From assembly GCA_038209365.1 (NCBI GenBank), contig JBBQXS010000018.1, positions 21,590 through 85,589 of the forward strand: a DNA stretch of 64,000 nt. Direction: 5' to 3'. Position numbers and translations under genes: made by a program. Shown here in pieces: positions 44,702 through 55,033 of the stretch. The stretch comes from DASQHW01 sp038209365. GTDB lineage: Bacteria > Actinomycetota > Acidimicrobiia > IMCC26256 > PALSA-610. Position 1 is the first letter of the stretch, and each line of letters opens with the position of its first letter. The notes below the pieces were generated by a model. It made no database searches and was not told the origin of the DNA. It worked only from the letters and a program-made list of their open reading frames with translations.

Positions 44702-45645
44702 GCGCGCAGAAGATGTGCGGAGAAGTCGGCCTCGAGTCGCGCGAGTGCTTTCGCGCCGAAGACGATGTCATGCGCGAGCGCCGGTTCGTCGAGTGCAAGC
44801 GCTCCTGCCATGTCATGCAGGGCGATCTGCTCGTGGACGCCGTCGGCCTCGACGTGCGTGTCGTAGAACGGCGCGGCCTCTTCGACGCCGAGCCTGCGCA
44901 GGGTGTCGGCGTAGCGCTTCATGGGCGCGACCGAGGACATCTCGAATAGCGCGAGGTGACCAACGAGCGCGCCACGCCAGCGCCGGTGGAGCCCGAACAG
45001 CGACATCACGTTGACAGTGGCGAGGGTCACGGCCGGTATGCGATCGAGGTACGCGCCGTACGCGGGATCCAACCCGAGTGCGCCCATCGTGTTCGCGAAG
45101 AGATTCGCGTGCATCAGCTCAGGGTGACCGTCGCCGTACTCGCCGTGTTGGATCTCGACGAGCGCGGCTTTGGGCCGCCCGCGCAAGCGTGGGATCGCCC
45201 ACGTATGCGGATCTGCTTCCTTCAACTGGTACGCCGAGCGGTGGACTGCGAACTCCCGCATGTGACCGAGCGAGCCGTGCGCCGCGAACCATCGTGACAG
45301 GGAAGGTCCTTCGCCGGTCGTGAGCGCGCGCAGCTGGTCGGTGACCTCCGCAGGTGCGACGGCGTCGACGACGATGGCGGCACGTAGCGAGCGCTCGAAC
45401 GCACGCTCGAGACGTGTGCGCTCGCGTATGAGTGAGGGCTCCCATTCCCAGCACTCGTCGACGCCGGCGAATCCGCGGTAGTGCAGCTCGTAGGCGACAT
45501 AGAGGGCGAGCATGGTGTCTTCGTCGCGGCACACGTCCCCGACGACCGTCGGCAGCCGCGGCAACTCGTGCGGCGCATGGATCAGGTGCGCGAGCAGGCA
45601 GGCACTGAGCGGTCCGCGGGCGTTGGGCAGGATCGGTTCGGTCAC
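44665..45645 (-). CDS. Iron-containing redox enzyme family protein (haem-oxygenase-like diiron fold)
   Basis: 326 residues. Characteristic pieces are the helix LYVAYELHYRGFAGVDE, QLKEADPHTW, LVEIQHGEYGDGHPELMH, LFEMSSVAPMKRYADT and FYDTHVEADGVHEQIAL, the last set giving the Glu and His ligands expected of a haem-oxygenase-like diiron protein. Homologues include UndA-type oxidases, but the substrate here is unknown. It overlaps the GT2 gene that follows by 37 bases, so the two are coupled. The CDGSH iron-sulfur gene I associate with this family is not seen next to it. Confidence 0.8.
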   Translation of the reverse strand: MTEPILPNARGPLSACLLAHLIHAPHELPRLPTVVGDVCRDEDTMLALYVAYELHYRGFAGVDECWEWEPSLIRERTRLERAFERSLRAAIVVDAVAPAEVTDQLRALTTGEGPSLSRWFAAHGSLGHMREFAVHRSAYQLKEADPHTWAIPRLRGRPKAALVEIQHGEYGDGHPELMHANLFANTMGALGLDPAYGAYLDRIPAVTLATVNVMSLFGLHRRWRGALVGHLALFEMSSVAPMKRYADTLRRLGVEEAAPFYDTHVEADGVHEQIALHDMAGALALDEPALAHDIVFGAKALARLEADFSAHLLRAWSAGRSSLLPC

Positions 45646-45751
45646 GGTGCGCGACAGGTCCCGGGGCTCGATTGCAGCGTTGATGACGTGTTTGTTCCCG
45701 ATCCTTACGGCCCCGAACCCGTTCCCATCGCAAACGCCGAGACCGTCGGAC

Positions 45752-46594
45752 TCACCGGTTGACGGCGGTGATCAGCCATGCGTGTGAACCGATGAGCACC
45801 CCTTCGTCGGTCTCGTTGGCGGCCAGGGTCGCTCGCAGCTCGCCGAGCGCGCGTTCCTTGGTGTGCTCGTCGAGTCCCTGCAACATTCCCCGGGTGACGC
45901 CGAGCGTGCTCACGAACTCGAAACCGTCGGCGGCGTCGACGCCGAGCTGCACCGCCTCATCGATATCAGCGAGGTCGATGCCGGCGAAGCCGGACTCGGT
46001 CAGGATGTGTTGCACCGCGTCGGCATCCGCGAGGCCGAAGGGTCCCGGAGTCCCGGCGGGAGGGGCCGGCAGATCGCGTCCCGCGGCGAGCGCGCTCCGG
46101 ATCGCCACGAGCCAATCGTTCCGGCCAAGCTCCTGCCACACGAGGAGGCCGAGCCTGGCGCCGGGCCGCAACGCCCGCCGGATGTTCGAGAACGCGACGA
46201 CAGGGTCGTCGAAGAACATCGCGCCGAAGCGGCTGATCGCGAGCGAGAAGTGCTCGGAGGGGAAGGGATGCACCTGCGCGTCGGCTTGTTCGAACGTCAC
46301 GTTCGAGATGCCGGCTTCGCGGCCGCGCTCGCGCGCTCGCTCGATCATGCGCTCCGAGAGGTCTATGCCGTGCGCGCGGCCCGACACCGCCCGGCGCGCG
46401 GCTTCTCGTGTCGTCTCGCCGCAGCCGCAGCCGATGTCCACCACCGCGTCGTCGCCGGCGACCATGACCGTTTCGAACAGGCGCGCGGCGTGACGGCGCG
46501 TCGATGCGTTGAGATGCTCCTCGTTGCGAATCCAGCTGTCGCCCTCATCACCGTTCCACGCACGGGTCTGTTCGACGTTGACGTATGCGCTCAT
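45752..46594 (-). CDS. SAM-dependent methyltransferase
   Basis: 280 residues. The N-terminal YVNVEQTRAWNGDEGDSW is typical of the family of methyltransferases with this WNG motif; SAM motif I is VVDIGCGCGETTREA, followed by HGIDLSERMI and FSLAISRFGAMFFDDP. The C-terminal region is variable. The acceptor is unknown. The ATG at 46594 starts it; a cupin gene diverges from it across a 113-base gap. It precedes the diiron-type gene by 106 bases on the same strand. Confidence 0.85.
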   Translation of the reverse strand: MSAYVNVEQTRAWNGDEGDSWIRNEEHLNASTRRHAARLFETVMVAGDDAVVDIGCGCGETTREAARRAVSGRAHGIDLSERMIERARERGREAGISNVTFEQADAQVHPFPSEHFSLAISRFGAMFFDDPVVAFSNIRRALRPGARLGLLVWQELGRNDWLVAIRSALAAGRDLPAPPAGTPGPFGLADADAVQHILTESGFAGIDLADIDEAVQLGVDAADGFEFVSTLGVTRGMLQGLDEHTKERALGELRATLAANETDEGVLIGSHAWLITAVNR

Positions 46595-46707
46595 CCGCAC
46601 CTCGCATTCACACCTCGCGCCCGTGCCGTCATGAAGGAGGATGTCGATTATGGCGTGAGGAAAGGCCGGGCGTCCATCGTTACCATGCGTCGATGGAAGG
46701 TGATGTG

Positions 46708-47163
46708 ATGGCGAGCAGCCCACGCTTTGCGCACGTCGACGACCTGACGTGGCAGGAAGTTCGGCGCATTCGCCAGGGTGATCGGACGATGTCGGTGCGC
46801 GAGAAGTGGCTCGACTTCTCGCCCGCATTCCTGTCGCTGTACGCGAAGTGGGATCCGGGAATGATCGTGCAGCCGCATGGCCACAACAGCGATCACGTCG
46901 TGTTCGTGCTCGAAGGCGAGATGACGTGTCGTGACGTCGTGTGCCGCAAGGGCTCGCACATCGCGCTCGACCAAGGCGACACGTTCGGTCCTTTCGTCGC
47001 CGGGCCGGAAGGCGTCGAGCTCTTCGAAGTGATGATGGGGGACCCGCGGTCGTTCCCTGCCGACCCCGAAGGATACGCGCGGTTCCTTGCGGACCGGGGC
47101 GCCGAACAGATGCCGAACCCGCAGATCGACATGCCCGATTGGATCCAGGACACGCGCAGCTGA
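46708..47163 (+). CDS. Cupin-domain protein
   Basis: About 151 residues. The conserved cupin pattern is WDPGMIVQPHGHNSDHVVFVLEGEMT with a second motif GDTFGPFVAGPEG; the His residues in PHGHNSDH would bind a metal. Substrate and role are unknown. The ATG at 46708 is chosen because GGAAGG lies about seven bases upstream; an ATG at 46693 is in frame. It is divergent from the methyltransferase and lies 54 bases before the next membrane protein. Confidence 0.82.
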   Translation: MASSPRFAHVDDLTWQEVRRIRQGDRTMSVREKWLDFSPAFLSLYAKWDPGMIVQPHGHNSDHVVFVLEGEMTCRDVVCRKGSHIALDQGDTFGPFVAGPEGVELFEVMMGDPRSFPADPEGYARFLADRGAEQMPNPQIDMPDWIQDTRS

Positions 47164-47217
47164 GCGAACGCTCGCGACGCACGCGCCTACAATCACGAAC
47201 CGCATCAGGGGGATCCC

Positions 47218-48417
47218 GTGAAAGACGAGCCGAACCCTGACGCATGGAAGATGCGTGTGGGCGACCTCCGGCGTCTCAGCAACAACATGTGGCTTCCGGC
47301 CGTCATCATGCTGCTGCTCTCCACCGCGTTTGTCGCGGTTCGACTCGAACGCGCGGCGGGCGGCGACGTCACGAAGTTTGTTGTGGCCGGCTCCGATCTG
47401 GTTGACCGTGCGTGTGCACCTCACGGTCTCGCGGTCGCAGACGGTCCTGGTTATGACGGCCAGTTCTTTTTCCGGATCGCGCTCAACCCGGCCGACTTGC
47501 GCACGGAGAGCCAGTGCATGCGCCTGGATGCGCCATTGCGTCGCGGACGCATCACGTATCCCGCGCTGGCCTTCGCCGGTTCGGCGGGCAGACAGTCGTT
47601 GCTGCCGTGGACGCTTGTCTCGCTCAACATTGCGGCGCTGACCGCCTTGGGTGCCATGGGCGGAGTGTTGGCGCGGGACGCCGGACGCCACGTCCTTTGG
47701 GGGCTCGGGCTCGCGCTCTACTTCGGCTTCGTCTTCAGTACCGGACGCGATCTGGGCGAAGTCGTGGAGGCGTCGCTTCTGATCGCCAGTCTGCTCGCGC
47801 TGCGAAGACAGCGGCACTGGCTCGCCGCGGCGGCGCTCTCACTCACCGTTCTTGCCCGAGAGGCCGCGCTCTTTTTCGTAGCTGCCTACGCGCTCGTGCG
47901 ATTGATCGCGCTCGTACGGGGCCGCAGCCGTCCCGGAATGCCGGACGTTCCGTGGGTTGCGCCGATTGTTGCGTTCGTCACGTGGCAAGCCGTGTGCTTG
48001 CACTGGGGCCCACTGCCGCTCGGCCACAGCGGCGGCGACAGCCTGCGCATCCCCGGCTATGACCTCGTTCGCGCCCTTCCACATTGGGTCGATCGTCTCA
48101 GCTCGGGGTCCGGCCTGCTGCAAGTGGCCGAGGCGGCCACACTGCTCCTCGTCATGATCCTCGCACTCGTGGCACTCTCGAAAACCACCGCACTCCTGCA
48201 CGAACGGATCGCGTTCGTGCTCTTCTTCGTCTTCGCACTGAGCGTGTCGACGCCCGTCGGCGTCTGGAACGAGCAATTCGATTTTCGCGTGCTCTCCGAC
48301 ACGTTCTTGTTGGCGTGGGTCGTCATCCTCGGCTCACGGATCCGGCTCGCAGTCCCCATGGCCGCGCTTTTCGCGTGCTGGCTCGGCGCAGTCGCGCTGC
48401 GAGTCAGCACGATCTGA
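47218..48417 (+). CDS. Polytopic membrane protein, possible GT-C glycosyltransferase
   Basis: 399 residues, about ten hydrophobic helices. Between TM1 and TM2 is PGYDGQFFFRIALNPADL, a motif of bacterial integral-membrane glycosyltransferase-like proteins; the loop also has paired Cys residues (RACAP, QCMRL). No other recognised motif. The GTG at 47218 has GGGGGATCCC upstream. The 3' end overlaps the converging neighbour's reading frame by 14 bases. The role is probably envelope glycan synthesis, from motif and neighbours only. Confidence 0.75.
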   Translation: MKDEPNPDAWKMRVGDLRRLSNNMWLPAVIMLLLSTAFVAVRLERAAGGDVTKFVVAGSDLVDRACAPHGLAVADGPGYDGQFFFRIALNPADLRTESQCMRLDAPLRRGRITYPALAFAGSAGRQSLLPWTLVSLNIAALTALGAMGGVLARDAGRHVLWGLGLALYFGFVFSTGRDLGEVVEASLLIASLLALRRQRHWLAAAALSLTVLAREAALFFVAAYALVRLIALVRGRSRPGMPDVPWVAPIVAFVTWQAVCLHWGPLPLGHSGGDSLRIPGYDLVRALPHWVDRLSSGSGLLQVAEAATLLLVMILALVALSKTTALLHERIAFVLFFVFALSVSTPVGVWNEQFDFRVLSDTFLLAWVVILGSRIRLAVPMAALFACWLGAVALRVSTI

Positions 48418-48583
48418 CGAGCAGTCGCTGTGATCGTGCCCGGAGCGCGGCTTCCGTCAAGATCGCGAGCACGAGCACCACGAGTCCGACGCATCGCTCC
48501 CTCGTCAGCACCGAAAGGCTGTGAAGCGGGCCGAGCCGGTCGCTCACGGCTCCGCTGATGAGCACGTAGCACACGACCGCCGA
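48404..48583 (-). pseudogene. Continuation of the GT87-like gene after an in-frame TGA
   Basis: After the stop at 48586-48584 the same frame continues open for 59 codons to a TGA at 48406-48404. The sequence has the character of a membrane protein: VVCYVLISGAVSDRLGP, then GLVVLVLAILTEAALRARS, ending in a basic tail. This matches the natural C-terminus of a GT87-type protein, so the TGA looks like a nonsense change or sequence error at a codon following LRW. The tail would otherwise converge neatly on the 3' end of the opposite gene. Confidence 0.6.
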
Positions 48584-49579
48584 TCACCAGCGCAAGTAGC
48601 TGCCCGCCACACCCACCGTCGCAAGGAGCGGGACCAGGACCAACACGTAGTGATCCTCGCCCAACGCGCCGACGAGCATGGTGCCCGCCATGAGCAGCGT
48701 CGCGGTCGTGACGACTCGATTGCGAGTGTCGCTCTCGATCCTCTGAACCATCGCAAGGCAAAGGACAATCGCCGCCGCGACCAACAATCGCGCGACCCAA
48801 CCGAGCGCTGCGGGCCAGCCGAGGGTTCTGAACACCGCCCCGATCGCGGCGTTGTACGCGTCGAAGCCCTGTTCGCCGCCGCCCGAGAGGAAAGGCACTG
48901 ACTGACTCAGGAACCGCGACGGTTCACGCACGGTCAACGCGGCGCCAGCGATGAGGGTGACCGGAAGCGCCAGCGCGGCACCGAGCGCCTTCCACCGTCG
49001 CTCCAGCGCAAAGACGATGAGCACCGGTGCAAGCATCGGCTTGATCGCCAGCGTCAGGCCGAGCACCAAGCCCGCGCGCACCCAGCGATCGCGGCCCGCG
49101 AGGAGAACGAAGATCGTGAAACCGAGAGCCATCAGGGCACTCAGATTGCCGAGCGAAAGAACAGCCCGAGCCGGCGGCGTCAATGTGAGCAGGAGAAGCA
49201 CGAGCGCCGAGCGCTTGCCGAACCAACGATCCCCCGCCGCGCGGCCCGCGACAACGCTCAAGAGCAGAACGGCGACGGCATTCACCACGAGCCCGACGCG
49301 CGGCACCGAGGCGGCCGGAACCCACGCCAGCGGTCGCACGAAGAGCGCGCAACTGGGCGGATATACGAACTCCGAGACGGAGTAGGGACTCACACCGTGC
49401 GCCACCGCACGCGCGGCTCTCGCGTAGATCTGCACGTCGAAGCCGAGGTCGTGAACGTGCCAAAGCGAAACAACTAGCCGGCCCCAGCTCGCAACTGCAG
49501 CAAGCCAGACGACCACCCATTCGACCGTCGGCAAGTGGCGGACGACGCCCTCAGAACGACGCGGCGCTGACGGCGGCAT
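48584..49579 (-). CDS. GT87/DUF2029 integral membrane glycosyltransferase, prematurely stopped
   Basis: 331 residues to the in-frame TGA. TM1 is VVWLAAVASWGRLVVSLW, followed by the family's DLGFDVQIYARAARAV, SPYSVSEFVYPPSCALFV and SLGNLSALMALGF, as in polyprenol-phosphate-sugar-dependent arabinofuranosyl- or mannosyl-transferases (AftC/PimE-like). The product ends YLRW, before the last expected helices, and the same frame goes on for 59 codons. The ATG at 49579 is used; a GTG directly before it is possible. It diverges from the PIG-V-like gene. Confidence 0.8.
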   Translation of the reverse strand: MPPSAPRRSEGVVRHLPTVEWVVVWLAAVASWGRLVVSLWHVHDLGFDVQIYARAARAVAHGVSPYSVSEFVYPPSCALFVRPLAWVPAASVPRVGLVVNAVAVLLLSVVAGRAAGDRWFGKRSALVLLLLTLTPPARAVLSLGNLSALMALGFTIFVLLAGRDRWVRAGLVLGLTLAIKPMLAPVLIVFALERRWKALGAALALPVTLIAGAALTVREPSRFLSQSVPFLSGGGEQGFDAYNAAIGAVFRTLGWPAALGWVARLLVAAAIVLCLAMVQRIESDTRNRVVTTATLLMAGTMLVGALGEDHYVLVLVPLLATVGVAGSYLRW

Positions 49580-49667
49580 CACCTCTCGCCCCTCAACCGA
49601 CTCGCTCTCTTCCGTCGTCGGCAAGGCCCGCACAATAGCCTCGCATCGCGTTCGTCGTCGCGCACTC

Positions 49668-50780
49668 GTGCTCACGATCGCGCGCCTGAACGCTCGCCCG
49701 ATAGCCTCGCCGGTTGTGCGCGCGCGGGCTGTTCTGGTTCCGTATGTGATCTCGCGTGTCGTGGTCATCGCCGCGCTCGCGACAGCGCGGCAGATCTTCA
49801 CGACGTTGCATCTGCAGCAGCCCGGATCGTTGCACGACGGACTACGGGGCTGGGACGCGGCGTGGTACATCGGCATCGCACGCGGCGGCTACGCGGGGGT
49901 CGCGCGAGAGGGCTTGCGCTTCTTCCCACTGTTCCCCGTGCTCGGGCGGGGCGTTTCCCTCCTGCCCGGTGTCGACGCGGCGTTGGGGGTTCTCATCGTC
50001 GCGAACGTCAGTGCGTTGGTCCTCGGCTTCGTGGTCTACGAACTGGCGCGTCGTGAGCGCGACGATGCGCTGGCCCGGCGCGCGGTGTGGCTGCTCTACC
50101 TCCTGCCCCCGGCGTACGTACTCGTCATGGGCTACGCCGAGGCGACGTTCATGCTGTTGTCGACCATTGTGCTGTTCGGCGCACGGGAGCGTCGGTGGTG
50201 GATCGCGGCCGCTGCCGGTCTGCTCGCCGGGCTCACTCGCCCGATCGGAGCACTGCTGACGATCCCCGTGGCGATTGAGGCATGGCGTCAACGCAAAGCG
50301 TCCGCGTTCGTCGCGGCGTGCGCGCCCGCGGTCGGCGCGCTCGCGTACCTTGCGTGGGCCGCGCGTCGTTCACATGAATTCCTGTATCCGCTGCGTGTAC
50401 AGGAGGACGCCTCCCGACGCGGCGGTTGGGTCGATCCGGTGCGGGCACTCGCGCACAACACCAGCGAGCTCTTCCACGGTGACCACCTGAGCGCGGGCAT
50501 GCACGTCGTCAGTGCGATCGTGCTCATCGCGCTGCTCGTTGTGCTCGCGCGCCGCTGGCCGCTGTCGTACACGCTTTACGCCGGTGCGGTCCTGTTCGTG
50601 GCGCTGACCAGCCGGAACCTCGATTCGCTCGAGCGCTACGCCCTGTCGGCAGTGCCGTTCGTGTTCGCGGCCGCCGACGTCCTGAACACCGAAGAACGGC
50701 AGTTCGTCGTGTACACCGTCGCAGGCGCGTGCCTGATCGGAGGGTCGATCCTCGTGTTCACCGGGATCTTGGTCCCCTGA
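49668..50780 (+). CDS. PIG-V/GT76-like membrane mannosyltransferase
   Basis: 370 residues with eight or more hydrophobic helices. The first extracytoplasmic loop contains GLRGWDAAWYIGIARGGY, and RFFPLFPVL follows, the signature of bacterial PIG-V-like dolichyl/polyprenyl-phosphate-mannose-dependent transferases. The C-terminal part has SRNLDSLERYALSAVPF. It probably adds mannose to an envelope acceptor. The GTG at 49668 is used, though internal starts are possible. It is divergent from the GT87-type gene by 88 bases, forming an envelope glycosylation cluster with its neighbours. Confidence 0.85.
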   Translation: MLTIARLNARPIASPVVRARAVLVPYVISRVVVIAALATARQIFTTLHLQQPGSLHDGLRGWDAAWYIGIARGGYAGVAREGLRFFPLFPVLGRGVSLLPGVDAALGVLIVANVSALVLGFVVYELARRERDDALARRAVWLLYLLPPAYVLVMGYAEATFMLLSTIVLFGARERRWWIAAAAGLLAGLTRPIGALLTIPVAIEAWRQRKASAFVAACAPAVGALAYLAWAARRSHEFLYPLRVQEDASRRGGWVDPVRALAHNTSELFHGDHLSAGMHVVSAIVLIALLVVLARRWPLSYTLYAGAVLFVALTSRNLDSLERYALSAVPFVFAAADVLNTEERQFVVYTVAGACLIGGSILVFTGILVP

Positions 50781-50815
50781 TCCGAGAGGATTGGCCCTGT
50801 CGTACGCTCTCGCAT

Positions 50816-51364
50816 ATGAGCGTGAAGGAAGGCCCGGTTCCGCCGTTCCCACCGGACGCCGACTCGGAGGAGTACGACCGGTTACGGCGACGCGTGTTGT
50901 GGAAGATGCCGTCGGGGCTCTACATCGTCGGCAGCACCGACAAGGACACGCGTCGCAACGGTATGACGCTGAACTGGGCGACGCAGGTGTCGTTCGATCC
51001 GAAGTTGCTCGGCGTCGGCGTCGAGCGTTCGGCCGTCACGCACGAGTTGATCGAGACCGGCGGCGTGTTCAGCCTGTGTCTCATCGACCGGGAGGACCGC
51101 GCGATCGTCCGTAAGTTCACCAAACCCGTCGAGGTCGACCTCGACGCGCACACCTTGAACGGCTTCCCGTACACGGACGGCCCGGTCACCGGTGCGCCGG
51201 TGCTGTCGCAATCCGTCGCGTACGTCGAGTGCGAGGTCCGCCAACCGGTCCCGGTCGGCAACCACACGCTGTTCCTCGGCGAGATCGTGAACGCCGCGTT
51301 CCTGAAGGACGAGGAGGCGCCGGTCCTTCGCATGGAGGACACGAGGATGAACTACGGCGGCTGA
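50816..51364 (+). CDS. Flavin reductase-like (FMN-binding split barrel) protein
   Basis: 182 residues. Recognisable are RRRVLWKMPSGLYIVGS, MTLNWATQVSFDPKLLGVG, VERSAVTHELIETGGVFSL (core VTHELIETGGVF) and the C-terminal LFLGEIVNAAFL. This fits the flavin reductase domain whose members supply FMNH2 or act as stand-alone reductases. The ATG at 50816 is used. The partner monooxygenase is not evident in the window. An IS-derived fragment begins 15 bases after its stop. Confidence 0.87.
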   Translation: MSVKEGPVPPFPPDADSEEYDRLRRRVLWKMPSGLYIVGSTDKDTRRNGMTLNWATQVSFDPKLLGVGVERSAVTHELIETGGVFSLCLIDREDRAIVRKFTKPVEVDLDAHTLNGFPYTDGPVTGAPVLSQSVAYVECEVRQPVPVGNHTLFLGEIVNAAFLKDEEAPVLRMEDTRMNYGG

Positions 51365-51379
51365 GCGCGGAACCTCACA

Positions 51380-51601
51380 ATGCGGATGGGAATGCGCCGC
51401 TTCACGCGCCTGACGAACGCGTTCAGCAAGAAGGTCGAGAACCACGCCCACGCGGTGAGCCTGCATTTCATGCACTACAACTTCTGCCGTCCCCACCAGA
51501 CGCTCAACAAGAAGGCTGGCAAGCCCACCACGCCCGCGATGGCGGCAGGTATCGAGCGGCACCCTTGGTCGCTCACCCAGCTTGCGGAACTGCTCGACTG
51601 A
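51380..51601 (+). pseudogene. 3' remnant of an IS1-like transposase
   Basis: 73 codons beginning MRMGMRRFTRLTNAFSKKVE and containing SLHFMHYNFCRPHQTLN and TTPAMAAGIERHPW. This is the C-terminal end of a widespread IS1-family-like transposase; the catalytic core (about 150 or more residues) is missing. No inverted repeats or target duplications were recognised around it. It is therefore an inactive fragment and marks a past insertion between the flavin reductase and a gene of unknown origin. Confidence 0.75.
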
Positions 51602-51662
51602 CCGACCCTTTAGGATTCGACCGCGGGGGTGCAGAACGTGGTTCGTCCACGGGTGATTGAGC

Positions 51663-52211
51663 ATGGGTGACATTCGGCGGGAGGACATCGAAGGCGAGGA
51701 GGCGTGGGCGCACGTCACCGACGAACCCGATATACGCCTTGTCGAAGCCACCAAGGATGAGCACCGCCTAAGTGGGGGCGACTGGGTGCTCAGCGTTGCG
51801 GTGATGGAGTTTGTCCGCATCGGCGATCCGCCATACGCCGAGCTGGTGCAAGCAATCGAAGCCGCGGCTCTGAACGTTCCGGGTGTGAGCGGCATTCAGC
51901 GACAGGACACCGAGGTCTGGCTGGTCGACGGTTCACCGTCGGGTGAGCAGCTCACACGGACCGTTGCGGAGGTCATCGACGCCCGCGCCGACGCCTTACG
52001 CGCGTGGTACGGACGTCCAATCCAACCGCCGCGAGCACGCGAACGCGACGACATGGATGCGTGGTCGCCCACGCCACAACAAGACGAAGAGGCCAGGACG
52101 TTGATGGAGGACTTCCAGCGTGCGACCACGACCGAGGCGCAGGTTGAAGCTTTGCGACGCCTCACGGAAGAGTTGGAGGCGCAGAAGCAGCGCCACCGCG
52201 ACGACCCTTGA
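51663..52211 (+). CDS. Hypothetical protein beside the transposase remnant
   Basis: 182 residues from the ATG at 51663 (an in-frame TTG at 51657 is possible). The N-terminal half looks like a mixed alpha/beta domain (DWVLSVAVMEFVRIGDPPY, then YAELVQAIEAAALNVPGV), and the C-terminal third is a charged helix (TTTEAQVEALRRLTEELEAQ). No family is recognised. It has somewhat more A/T and fewer GC-ending runs than its neighbours. It lies 61 bases after the IS fragment, so it may be acquired DNA. Confidence 0.62.
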   Translation: MGDIRREDIEGEEAWAHVTDEPDIRLVEATKDEHRLSGGDWVLSVAVMEFVRIGDPPYAELVQAIEAAALNVPGVSGIQRQDTEVWLVDGSPSGEQLTRTVAEVIDARADALRAWYGRPIQPPRARERDDMDAWSPTPQQDEEARTLMEDFQRATTTEAQVEALRRLTEELEAQKQRHRDDP

Positions 52212-52272
52212 TTTCAAACTGAGCCACTACCGACAGGCGCAATCCCCGCCGTCGCGTCGTAGGCTTCGGCGC

Positions 52273-53307
52273 ATGGCCGACATCTCCGCAGGTCAAAGGC
52301 TCGAGGATGCACCGTCCGGCCGCCTCGTCCAGAACTGGCGGCACGTCCTGGCGACGACCAACCCGCCCCGAGGCCGCCTCGACCCCGTCTCCAAGTGGTT
52401 GTACCTGACGCGGGCGGGCGTGCTGCCGATGACGCTCGTCGCGGCGGCGGTTGCGGGCTTGCTCGCAATATTTCGCGGAGACGACGTCTCGTGGGGCTGG
52501 TTCGCCCTCGCGTCGGTCGGAATCATCGGCGCGCACATGGCGAACAACTTGATGAACGACCTCTTCGATCTGGGCGTCGGTACCGACCGCGAGGACTACC
52601 CGCGCAATCTGTACTCGCCGCACCCGGTGCTGTCAGGCGTCATCACCCGCCGGGGCCTGGCCGCGTGCGCGCTGGTGGTCAACACGATCTGCCTCGCGAT
52701 CATGATCGTGCTCACGATCGCGCGGGGTTGGCCGATCGTCGCGTTCGCGCTCGGCGGCTTCCTTCTCTCGGCGGCGTACACCGCCCCACCCTTGCGACTG
52801 AAGAAGCGCGGTCTCGGCGAGCCGACGGTGTTGGTCGTGTGGGGACCACTCATGGTCGGCGGCACGTATTACGCGGCCACCGGCACGATCCCGGGCGCCG
52901 TGGTGCTCGCGTCATTGCCGTACGCGCTTCTGTGCACGACGGTGTTGATGGGGAAGCACATCGACAAGATTCCGTGGGACGCGGCCGACGGCACGCACAC
53001 CTTGCCGGTGATCATGGGTGAATCCGCGGCCCGCCGCCTCACGCAGGGCATGTTCGTGCTCTTCTACGTCTCGATAGTGGCGCTCGTCATCGCGCGGGTC
53101 CTCCCGGTCGCGTCGCTGCTGGTGGTGCTCGCGTTCCCGGTGTTGCGGCGAACGATGCAGGCGTATTCGAAACCGAAGCCCGAGAAGTCGCCGATCCCCA
53201 ACCCGGTGTGGCCGTTGTGGTTCGCGGCAATGTCGTTTCTCGTGACGCGGCGCGCAGGAGGGCTGTTCGTACTCGGGCTGATCATCGGCGCGATCGTCGG
53301 CTGGTGA
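52273..53307 (+). CDS. UbiA-family polyprenyltransferase
   Basis: 344 residues. The first Asp-rich motif is ANNLMNDLFDLGVGTDRED and the second is in LMGKHIDKIPWDAADGTHT, which matches the UbiA superfamily, with about eight hydrophobic helices. It is distinct from menA at 25.2 kb, so a different aromatic or quinone acceptor is likely. The ATG at 52273 is used. It is followed by an acyl-CoA ligase 63 bases later in the same direction. Confidence 0.87.
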   Translation: MADISAGQRLEDAPSGRLVQNWRHVLATTNPPRGRLDPVSKWLYLTRAGVLPMTLVAAAVAGLLAIFRGDDVSWGWFALASVGIIGAHMANNLMNDLFDLGVGTDREDYPRNLYSPHPVLSGVITRRGLAACALVVNTICLAIMIVLTIARGWPIVAFALGGFLLSAAYTAPPLRLKKRGLGEPTVLVVWGPLMVGGTYYAATGTIPGAVVLASLPYALLCTTVLMGKHIDKIPWDAADGTHTLPVIMGESAARRLTQGMFVLFYVSIVALVIARVLPVASLLVVLAFPVLRRTMQAYSKPKPEKSPIPNPVWPLWFAAMSFLVTRRAGGLFVLGLIIGAIVGW

Positions 53308-53370
53308 AATCGCGAAGGTTGATACGGAGTTGCGGTGCGCAGCGAACAGAGTGGGAACGAGGAGGCGACG

Positions 53371-54999
<1,629 letters not shown>

Positions 55000-55033
55000 A
55001 GCCCCGGACGGCGCAACGAGGGAGCCACGGACG

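Noticed and set aside
45646..45762. Small plus-strand open frame ending near 45760
   Set aside because: No ribosome site or motif; it lies in the spacer and 5' end antisense to the diiron-type gene.
48584..48586. TGA as a selenocysteine or recoded codon
   Set aside because: No SECIS-like hairpin was recognised, and the protein family has no known Sec site; mutation or sequence error is simpler.
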